Assembly (NCBI GenBank): GCA_035315685.1
Contig: DATFXR010000233.1
Location: forward strand, 5,393-69,392
Length of the DNA: 64,000 nt
Direction of reading: 5' to 3'
DNA from: QHWK01 sp035315685
GTDB taxonomy: Bacteria; Acidobacteriota; Vicinamibacteria; Vicinamibacterales; CAVVIG01
This document shows, piece by piece, positions 49,650 through 56,908 of the stretch (positions within the stretch are counted from its first letter, which is position 1; each line of letters begins with the position of its first letter). The position numbers and the translations under genes are program-made. The notes under the pieces are model-generated. The model searched no databases, was not told where the DNA came from, and saw only the letters and a list, made by a program, of their open reading frames with translations.

Positions 49650-51503
49650 TCACACGGAGCGGATGTTCCGGCTGGAAGCTGGACGTTCGTCGCGGCGCTC
49701 CGCGGAGTCGACTTCGACCAGCGATTCGAATCCGACGCGCAGGCGCTTCAGCCCGACGTTGTAGGTACTGCACAACACTTCGAGGTTGTTGAGCCGCTCC
49801 GGCGGCAACGTCCGCGTGCTGATCACGACAGAGTCGACCGACGCGGCGTGGATCAGGACCGACAGCGCCGAGTATCCGCCAAGGACCGGATACCCCATCA
49901 CCCGGATGCCAGCCTTCCGCGGATCGTCGTCGATGAAGCCCGAGATCCGGATGTCGCCATCGCCTGCCAGCAGTTCGCGGATCACCAGTCCGCCGCCGTC
50001 GCCGGCGCCATAGACGACCACCCGGCGGCCCGCCCGCCGCTGGCGGCGCAGGAATTCGCCGACCAGGCGGAACGACGCACGTGACAGCGACACGGCAATC
50101 AACAGCAGCACCGCGTAGATGGCGAAGACCGTCCGCGAGTACGCGAAGAAGCGGTAGACGCCGAGAATCACCACCAGCGTCGACGCGACCCCGAGCATCA
50201 CGCCGCGCGCGACGACGAGCGTGTCCATCAGCCCGAAGTAGCGCCAGACGCCGCGGTAGACGCCGACCGCGAAGAACGCGACCATCTGCGACGCGACGAT
50301 CACCGGCAGCGACCGCGAGAAGGTCGGAAAATTGACCATGAACTCGACCGGGTCCTCGAAGCGCATCCGGTACGCGGCGTAGTAGCACATCACGACCAGA
50401 CAGAAGTCGAGCAGCACCTCGGCGACGCGCCGCTTGTACATGAACTCGACGACCAGCGGCGTCAGCTCGGATCCGCTCGCCGTCACGTCTTCGTAGACGC
50501 GAATGTTGCCGAGATAGGCGGCAAACAGGACCATCGCGAGCAGGAACGAGGAGGCAAACAGCAGCACCGTGGCGTTCTGGCCGAAGTTGCCGACACCGAT
50601 GCCGAGCATGCCGCCGATTGCAGCGAGGCCCCACAGCAGCGCGACCGCGCGCCGTTCGGACAAACCGATCGCGACGAGCCGATGCGACGAGTGATCGCGG
50701 CCGCCCTGCGACGCGCGCCGGCCCGACAGGCGGCGGGACACGGTCACCAGCGTCGTATCGAAGATCGGGATCAGCAGCACCAGCACGGGCCCGGCGACGA
50801 TCGACAGCACGTCGGAGCGTCCCGGCGCCGGATGGCCGGCGCTGAGCGTCATCGCCGCGAAGCTGAAGCCGAGCAGCAGGCTGCCGCCGTCCCCCATGAA
50901 GATCGACGCGGGGTAGAGGTTGTAGACGAGGAATCCGCCGGTCGCGCCGAGCAGGATCGCGAGATAGCGCACCTCGTACAGCGCGCGGGTGCCCGCGGCG
51001 CCAGGCAGCAGATCGATCAGCAGCGAGGCGCCGGCGATGATCGCGATGCCGGCGCAGAGGCCATCCATGTTGTCGATCAGGTTGAACGCGTTGGTGAGGC
51101 CGACAATCCAGACGAGCGTCAACAGCGCGTCGATGGTCGTCGAATTCACCCAGTTGAGCCGGTAGTCGAAGAACAGGAGCACCGACGCCAGGGCGATCTG
51201 CGCGACCAGCTTGGTCGACGGCTTCAGCGAGAGCACGTCGTCGACGACACCGGTGACGAACATGGCCGCGGCGCTGATGGTGAGAACCGGCAACTGCGCC
51301 GCGACGCCGAAGCCGGCAAGGCAGCTGAAGAACACGAGCGCGATGCCGACGCCGCCGAACAACGCGACCGGGCGGCGGTGCCAGCGATCTTCGCGGGGAC
51401 GCGCGACGTAGCCGGACCGCACGGCCAGCATCCGGCAGAGCGGGACGACGCCGAGCGACAGCGCCAGCGCCGTCGCAAACGGCGCGACGATCAGGGTCAG
51501 CAT
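49650..51503 (-). CDS. WecA/MraY-type GlcNAc-1-P transferase fused to membrane-Rossmann module
   Basis: 617 residues. Residues 1-~330: polyprenyl-phosphate GlcNAc-1-phosphate transferase with VVDDVLSLKPSTKLV (87-100), NAFNLIDNMDGL (138-149), SIFMGDGGSLLLGFSFA and DHSSHRLVAIGLSERRA (substrate loop). Residues ~350-617: four membrane helices (EVLLDFCLVVMCYYAAYRMR and on) and a nucleotide-binding part RRVVVYGAGDGGGLVIRELL, like the N-terminal half of CapD/WbpM or WbaP-type proteins, but without the downstream epimerase or transferase catalytic domain. ATG 51503. The first half starts lipid-linked glycans; the second half may sense or tether. Confidence 0.88.
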   Translation of the reverse strand: MLTLIVAPFATALALSLGVVPLCRMLAVRSGYVARPREDRWHRRPVALFGGVGIALVFFSCLAGFGVAAQLPVLTISAAAMFVTGVVDDVLSLKPSTKLVAQIALASVLLFFDYRLNWVNSTTIDALLTLVWIVGLTNAFNLIDNMDGLCAGIAIIAGASLLIDLLPGAAGTRALYEVRYLAILLGATGGFLVYNLYPASIFMGDGGSLLLGFSFAAMTLSAGHPAPGRSDVLSIVAGPVLVLLIPIFDTTLVTVSRRLSGRRASQGGRDHSSHRLVAIGLSERRAVALLWGLAAIGGMLGIGVGNFGQNATVLLFASSFLLAMVLFAAYLGNIRVYEDVTASGSELTPLVVEFMYKRRVAEVLLDFCLVVMCYYAAYRMRFEDPVEFMVNFPTFSRSLPVIVASQMVAFFAVGVYRGVWRYFGLMDTLVVARGVMLGVASTLVVILGVYRFFAYSRTVFAIYAVLLLIAVSLSRASFRLVGEFLRRQRRAGRRVVVYGAGDGGGLVIRELLAGDGDIRISGFIDDDPRKAGIRVMGYPVLGGYSALSVLIHAASVDSVVISTRTLPPERLNNLEVLCSTYNVGLKRLRVGFESLVEVDSAERRDERPASSRNIRSV

Positions 51504-51531
51504 CGAAGAGAGCCCGGGTATCGTACCACAG

Positions 51532-52230
51532 TCATTTCCGGGCGAATCGGCACTTCAGGAGCACGTACACGGCGTCGATCCCGTCGGTCCAGCGAATCTT
51601 CTTGCCCTCGTCCATGCGCCGTGGATTGTAGCGGACCGGTACCTCGACGATACCTTTGCCGGCAAGCAGGAACTTGGCGGTGAGCTCGGGTTCGAAGTCG
51701 AAGCCGACGCAGCGCAGGCGGATGCCATCGAGCGACTCGCGGCGGAACACTTTGTAGGCGGTCTCCATGTCCGTGAGGCGCGCGCCGAACAGCACGTTGG
51801 TGAGCGCCGTCAGCAGCCGGTTGCCGACGCGCGCCCGAAACGACACGCGGCCGCTCGGCTTCATGAAGCGCGAGCCGTAGACCACATCCGACCGTCCGGC
51901 GAGCAGCGGCTCGAGCAGGCCGGCGTACTCGGCGGGGTCGAGCTCCAGGTCGGCGTCCTGAATGAGGATGATGTCGCCGGTCGCGTACTTCATGCCGACG
52001 CGGACCGCCGCCCCCTTTCCGACGTTGATCGGATTGTCGTAGGTCCGGATGCGCGGATCGGCGAACCAGTGGCTCGTCTCGATCGCAGCTCGCGTGCCGT
52101 CGCTCGATCCGTCGTTGGCGATGATGATCTCTTTCTCGATGTCCCCGATTTCGACCGCGCGCACGCGCTCGACGACCTCGCTGATCGTCTGCGCCTCGTT
52201 GTAGACGGGAATGATGACCGAGAGCTTCAT
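51532..52230 (-). CDS. GT2 polyprenyl/dolichyl-phosphate mannosyltransferase-like glycosyltransferase
   Basis: 232 residues, no C-terminal membrane helices. Seen: LSVIIPVYNEAQTISEVVER, IIIANDGSSDGT (35-46), NPINVGKGAAVRVGMKYATG, LIQDADLELDP with the DxD (92-94), VVYGSRFM and DMETAYKVFRRESL. Makes a polyprenyl-phosphate sugar, the donor for GT-C enzymes. The next gene upstream is a GT-C protein 7 bases away, consistent with a donor/user pair. Confidence 0.92.
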   Translation of the reverse strand: MKLSVIIPVYNEAQTISEVVERVRAVEIGDIEKEIIIANDGSSDGTRAAIETSHWFADPRIRTYDNPINVGKGAAVRVGMKYATGDIILIQDADLELDPAEYAGLLEPLLAGRSDVVYGSRFMKPSGRVSFRARVGNRLLTALTNVLFGARLTDMETAYKVFRRESLDGIRLRCVGFDFEPELTAKFLLAGKGIVEVPVRYNPRRMDEGKKIRWTDGIDAVYVLLKCRFARK

Positions 52231-52237
52231 CCGCGGA

Positions 52238-53893
52238 TCACCGTTCGAGGACGATGAAGGACGGAACGCCGTTCGGTTCCGCGATGCGATCGATCGGGCG
52301 CAGCACGGCCAGCCCTGGATTCATCTGCGCTAGACCGGCCTCGGAGAGCTCGACCAGGACCAGGCTCCGCGCCGGCACTTCGTCCACGTTCAGGGTCTTG
52401 GGGTCGAAATAGCGGGTCCGCTCGGTCAGATAGGTGCGGTGATCCTTCAGCAGGTAGAACTTCCAGTACGCGTCGATCCACGGGATGCTGGTCGGGAGGT
52501 ACACCGCCGGGCGCGGCTCGTGCGCGTCGCGCTCCTCGATGTTCGTCAGCGCACCGCGGATGTTCCGCTCGAACCAGGTGCTCGAGCGGATGCGGTAGTC
52601 GCCGAAGTAATCGCCATAGAAGCGCGCGAACTGCAGCGGCATGGCGAGGAGCGCGACGCAGACGATCGCGCGGCCGGCACGCGGCGACGTCTTCCACAGG
52701 TAGCCGACGCCGCGCGTCGCCAGCAGAATCACGAACGGCACCATCACCAGCACGCGATCGACGGCATACGCCCCGAGGACGAGGGCCGCCGCGACCGGGG
52801 CTGCGGCAAGGCCGGCGATGAGCAACAGGTTCGCCCATGAGCGGGGCGGCTGCAGCGCCGCGTAGATCCCGGCCGGCAGCAGCAGGGCGATCGGAACGAG
52901 GAACACACCCGCCTGCCGTGTCGAGTTGGTCAGGCTCGAGCCGCCGGCGAGAAACAGGAATGACGGGTTGAAGTAGTCCCAGTACACCGACAGCCGCGCG
53001 CTCAGGCCGACATGACTCAGGATCTCCTTGACCCCCTGCAGCGGACCGAAGCGCGACGCATCGTACAAGTTGTAGCGCGCGACCTGCGCCGCGTACGCCG
53101 ACGGGTGCAGCGTCAGCCACGCCGCCAGCAGACTGAACGGCACGAGGAATCCCGCCGCGGCGGCGGCATAGCGCCGCAACGACACGCCTCGCGACGGCAC
53201 GGCGAAGAGGCAGGTGATCAGGAGCAGCAGCGGCATCACGACGATGGAAGCGATGTACGAGTAGATGCCGACGCCGAGCGTCGTGGTCGCAGCCCACAGC
53301 GCGGCGAGCCGTCCCTGCTGCTCGAAGCGCGCCACCCACAGCAGCCAGATCACGACGAACAGGACGGCGTAGATCGGATCGACGCCCATCCGGCTGTGAA
53401 TCACGTGGGCCGGCGTCATCGCGAGCATGGTGGCGGCGATCGCGCCGCGGACCGGGCTGCGTTCGAAGCGCGCCGCCACGAAATACATCAGCACGATCGC
53501 CGCCACGCCAACCAGGACCGACGGCGCGCGGATCGACCACTCGGTGAGCGGCAGCACGGCGAGGGACGCCGCCGTCGCGTACACGAGGAGCGGCTGCGCC
53601 CAGTAATTCGCGGTGATCTGAAAGTACAGCGGCAGCAGCCGCCCGTTCAGGTCATGACCGGTCGTCGCGATCGCCTGCGCGTGCAGCGCGAACAGGACTT
53701 CGTCGTGCGAAAGGTAAATCGGCGCATCGGCGAGGCGCCACGCGTACATCGCGGCGAGGGCGACGGCCGCGACGGCAAGCAGCGCAGCGCCACGGTATGA
53801 TCGTGCAGCGATGGACGTGCGGGGGGCCGGATCGATGCCGCGGATCGTGGTCGCATCAGCCGCAGCCTCGCTGGTGCTCGGTCTAACGTTCAT
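52238..53893 (-). CDS. GT-C glycosyltransferase, ArnT/PMT-like
   Basis: 551 residues. After a ~30-residue charged N-terminus and a first helix (RGAALLAVAAVALAAMYAWRL) comes the first periplasmic loop DAPIYLSHDEVLFALHAQAI, with the Asp/Glu pair typical of PMT/ArnT catalysis. About ten more helices and a C-terminal soluble domain (~100 residues) follow. Uses a polyprenyl-phosphate sugar to glycosylate protein or lipid in the periplasm. ATG 53893 overlaps head to head with the 53811 gene by 83 bases. Later starts would remove charged residues only, so the true start is uncertain. Confidence 0.85.
   Translation of the reverse strand: MNVRPSTSEAAADATTIRGIDPAPRTSIAARSYRGAALLAVAAVALAAMYAWRLADAPIYLSHDEVLFALHAQAIATTGHDLNGRLLPLYFQITANYWAQPLLVYATAASLAVLPLTEWSIRAPSVLVGVAAIVLMYFVAARFERSPVRGAIAATMLAMTPAHVIHSRMGVDPIYAVLFVVIWLLWVARFEQQGRLAALWAATTTLGVGIYSYIASIVVMPLLLLITCLFAVPSRGVSLRRYAAAAAGFLVPFSLLAAWLTLHPSAYAAQVARYNLYDASRFGPLQGVKEILSHVGLSARLSVYWDYFNPSFLFLAGGSSLTNSTRQAGVFLVPIALLLPAGIYAALQPPRSWANLLLIAGLAAAPVAAALVLGAYAVDRVLVMVPFVILLATRGVGYLWKTSPRAGRAIVCVALLAMPLQFARFYGDYFGDYRIRSSTWFERNIRGALTNIEERDAHEPRPAVYLPTSIPWIDAYWKFYLLKDHRTYLTERTRYFDPKTLNVDEVPARSLVLVELSEAGLAQMNPGLAVLRPIDRIAEPNGVPSFIVLER
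53796..53801 (+). promoter_or_regulatory. Putative -10 element (TATGAT), 9 bases before ATG 53811
   Basis: CGGTATGATCGTGCAGCG then ATG. It lies inside the predicted 5' coding region of the divergent GT-C gene, so either that gene starts further in or the two transcripts overlap. Confidence 0.5.
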
Positions 53894-55802
53894 CTTCGTC
53901 CGGTCGCCGCATCCGTGGGGATGGGAAGGCTTCGACCATTACCACGACCTCGGCCTCGCGCTCGCGCGCGGCGCGCCCTTCCCGACCACCGACGTGCCAT
54001 GGGGATATGCGTATGTGCTGTCGCTGGTGTATCGGGTCGTCGGCGACCGTCCGTGGGTACCGCTCAGCCTCCAGGCGATCGTCAATGCGGCTGTGCCAGT
54101 GCTGGTCTACGATCTCGTCGCGCGTGAGCTCGGCCGCCGCGTCGCCATCGTTGCGGCGGTCCTGACCGGGCTCTTCTCGTTCAACACGGTCTACGCGTCG
54201 ACGCAGTCATCGGACGCGTTGTGCACGGTGACGTTCCTCGCCAGCATCGCCCTCTTCGCGCGCGGGCTCGACCGGCCGCGCACGGGCACCTACCTGGCGA
54301 GCGGCCTGCTCTGCGGCATCGCGACGCAGTTTCGTCCGAATCTCCTGTTGTTCCCCACGGCGCTGGCGCTGGTCGCCATGCTGCGACTGCGACCGCGCGC
54401 GCGACCGGTCGACGCGGTGGTCTACGTCCTGGCCGCAATATCGGTGACGGTGCCATGGGCGATTCACGCGTATCGCCTGACCGGCGAGCTTTTGCCGACC
54501 AGCACGCACGGCGGCATTCAGCTGTGGTACGGATCACTGCAGACCGGCACGCACCTGACGAGCCGGGCACATAATCCACGCTCGATCTTCGAGACGCCGT
54601 CGTTCGACTACACCAGCCTGGGCGATCGATCGATCGTCGTCGAGGCGCTGTGCGACAGCGTCAAACCGGCGCGTGTCGACCTGGTGTTCTGGAGCGATCG
54701 CGCGCCGGCGCCGGTGCACGTGCGCGGCGCGCCGACACCGCACACCATCGAGTTCACGCTGCCCGGGCAGCCGCTCCGTTCGGTGCTCTACTACTACTTC
54801 GCCTCGGCAGACGGGGCCGGCACGGAGACGTTCACTCCTGCGCGCGGCCCGCGCGATCCGTACGTTTTCTTCGTGGACGATCGCCATCTCGACGATCTGG
54901 ACGCCCGCGGCAACCTGCTCGACGGCTTCGATTTCGTGAAGGCGGCGCGCGCCGCCGCGTGGCAGGAAGCGGCGCCGCCGGCTGCGGATCTCGACCACGA
55001 CGGACACTTCACCGAGGCGGACGTGCGCCTTGCTGCCGCGGCGCTTGCTACGACGGGAGAGCATCGCGGCATCTACGGACCGCCCGTCGTCGAGGCGATG
55101 ACGGCGACAGACGAGGCGATCGCGATCCGGTTCATCGACGGGTCCGCACTCGACATTCCGCGTGCGTGGCACGAGCGGATCACCGACATCACGCCGATCG
55201 GCAAGGTTGGATCGCTGGCCGCGCAGGTGCTCACTGGCCGGCGCCGGGTCGCGTCGCTTCCCGAACCGTCGGCCGCGGACGGCCCGGTCGCCTGCCTGCG
55301 AAGCGAGAACATCCGCGTGAACGAGGTCTTCTATCGCCGCGAGCCTCACCTGATGCACCGCTATACGGCGCTTGCGTTCGACAACATCTCACGCGATCCC
55401 GTCGGATTCGTCGGGGCGTCCCTGTTCCGCGCGCTCCGCCTGTTCGTCGTCGCGGGCACGGAAGATGTCGATACGGCGCAGCAGTTCGCCGGGAGCGGGT
55501 GGATTTACCGGTTCGCGACGCTCGCATCGGTGGCGTACCTTGCGCTCGCCACCATCGGCGTGGCGATCGCCGCCGTGCGATACCGCCGCGTCGGCGTGCT
55601 GCTCACTCCGATTCTGTACGTCCCGGCGACGATCTGCTTCGTCCTGACCAACATGCGCTACACGGTCACGGTGCAGCCGTTCCTGTTCGCATTTGCCGCC
55701 GTTCCGCTCACCGCCGTGCTCGAACGTTGGAGCCGGGAGCGCCCGATTCGTGGCCACTCAGAAGTTGCCGCGACAGGAACCCGAACAGGACGTCGGCCTT
55801 GA
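53811..55802 (+). CDS. GT-C-like membrane protein with periplasmic insert and EF-hand-like loop
   Basis: 663 residues. The first ~225 residues are a GT-C-type membrane half: WEGFDHYHDLGLALARGAPF in loop 1, then helices such as AIVNAAVPVLVYDLVARELG. Residues ~230-490 are a soluble insert with a likely beta domain (PAPVHVRGAPTPHTIEFTLP) and DLDHDGHFTEAD at 393-404, matching the DxDxDGxxxxxD calcium loop of EF-hands and dockerins. The last ~130 residues have three or four helices. No separate export signal. Start ATG 53811 or ATG 53835. It overlaps the SGNH gene tail to tail by 95 bases. Function inferred only broadly. Confidence 0.75.
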   Translation: MDVRGAGSMPRIVVASAAASLVLGLTFIFVRSPHPWGWEGFDHYHDLGLALARGAPFPTTDVPWGYAYVLSLVYRVVGDRPWVPLSLQAIVNAAVPVLVYDLVARELGRRVAIVAAVLTGLFSFNTVYASTQSSDALCTVTFLASIALFARGLDRPRTGTYLASGLLCGIATQFRPNLLLFPTALALVAMLRLRPRARPVDAVVYVLAAISVTVPWAIHAYRLTGELLPTSTHGGIQLWYGSLQTGTHLTSRAHNPRSIFETPSFDYTSLGDRSIVVEALCDSVKPARVDLVFWSDRAPAPVHVRGAPTPHTIEFTLPGQPLRSVLYYYFASADGAGTETFTPARGPRDPYVFFVDDRHLDDLDARGNLLDGFDFVKAARAAAWQEAAPPAADLDHDGHFTEADVRLAAAALATTGEHRGIYGPPVVEAMTATDEAIAIRFIDGSALDIPRAWHERITDITPIGKVGSLAAQVLTGRRRVASLPEPSAADGPVACLRSENIRVNEVFYRREPHLMHRYTALAFDNISRDPVGFVGASLFRALRLFVVAGTEDVDTAQQFAGSGWIYRFATLASVAYLALATIGVAIAAVRYRRVGVLLTPILYVPATICFVLTNMRYTVTVQPFLFAFAAVPLTAVLERWSRERPIRGHSEVAATGTRTGRRP

Positions 55803-56907
55803 CCACGTTCGCGTTGCCGATCGAGTGGCCGTCCGCGTTCGGCATCTGTGACGGCACGGTGTGCAGGAATGCCTCGTAGCAACTGACGACGGGCGTACGC
55901 GCGCCGAGTACCGCGAGGAAGAACTCGTGCATCGCTCTGGCGCCGTCGTAGTAGTAGTCGCCGTCGGGACAGATCGGCGGCGCATCATTGACGAAGAACA
56001 CCACGCGGAAGCGGCCGGCGCTGTCGAGACGCTGCAGCTCGCGGACGGCGGCCAGCCAGTCCTTGTAGCCCGGCTCGCGTTGCATCGCCGGAAGGAGCTC
56101 CGCGCTCGGCTTCATGCCGCCGATGCACCTGATCGATGCGACTTGATCGTCGGACAGCCTCGTGAAGTCGGTCAGCTGCTGCTCGCGAAGCACGCTCGCG
56201 TCGGATGTACGCGCCAGCAGCCCTTCCTCGGTGCCGAGGTGCTCCACTCGCCGGCGGTACTCGTCGGACCCGCTGAGACGCCATCGCGCGGTGAGGTACA
56301 CCTGCTTGTAGAGCTCGAGCGAGTACAGATGACGCCTGGCGTACGACAGCAGCCGATACGCGGCCACCGTCAGTCGACCGGGATGCGGAATCGGCGCGTT
56401 GTCGGTCAGATCGTTGACGAAGAAGCCGACGATGACGAGATCGGGACGAAAGCGATCGCCAACCTCCAGCAGGTGCGCCAGCTCCTGGCTGGTGTTGTAG
56501 CCGGGAACCGCCGCGTTCCAGACCTGCCAGTCGATCTCCGGCCGCCAGCGCTTCAGCCGCTGCTCGAGCAGGTACGGATACGTCGTCTCGTACAGCGATC
56601 CGTGGCCGAACGTCACCGAATCGCCGAGGACGAGAATGCGGAACGTATTCGGCCGCTTCGCCAGCGCGTACTCGCGCGGATCGCGGAGCTCGAGGCGGTT
56701 GGTGTGCACCGGCACACCGGCAAACCAGCCGTCGTAGTTCGCGGCCAGACGCTGTCCGCGGACCGGGTCGGACAGGAAGAACCCCGGACGGCCGCGACGC
56801 GGATCCCACCGCGCGCGGACCCACAGCTCAATCGCCGTCTGTGCAAACACGGCGGCGATCAGCGCGGCGGGCACGCTGACGGTGAACAGCTTGCGCCAGC
56901 CGGTCAT
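55708..56907 (-). CDS. Membrane-anchored SGNH/GDSL hydrolase
   Basis: 399 residues: one N-terminal anchor (LFTVSVPAALIAAVFAQTA) and a periplasmic SGNH domain. Block I is ILVLGDSVTFGHG with Ser97, block II NAAVPGYNTSQELAHL (Gly), block III VIVGFFVNDLTDN (Asn), and the late block NADGHSIGNANVV has the Asp-x-x-His-like pair (D-G-H). Members acetylate or deacetylate polysaccharides. ATG 56907 is 1 base after the GT-DUF218 fusion stop. The 3' end overlaps the convergent GT-C gene by 95 bases. A role in acyl decoration of the glycan is likely. Confidence 0.88.
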   Translation of the reverse strand: MTGWRKLFTVSVPAALIAAVFAQTAIELWVRARWDPRRGRPGFFLSDPVRGQRLAANYDGWFAGVPVHTNRLELRDPREYALAKRPNTFRILVLGDSVTFGHGSLYETTYPYLLEQRLKRWRPEIDWQVWNAAVPGYNTSQELAHLLEVGDRFRPDLVIVGFFVNDLTDNAPIPHPGRLTVAAYRLLSYARRHLYSLELYKQVYLTARWRLSGSDEYRRRVEHLGTEEGLLARTSDASVLREQQLTDFTRLSDDQVASIRCIGGMKPSAELLPAMQREPGYKDWLAAVRELQRLDSAGRFRVVFFVNDAPPICPDGDYYYDGARAMHEFFLAVLGARTPVVSCYEAFLHTVPSQMPNADGHSIGNANVVKADVLFGFLSRQLLSGHESGAPGSNVRARR

Positions 56908-56908
56908 C

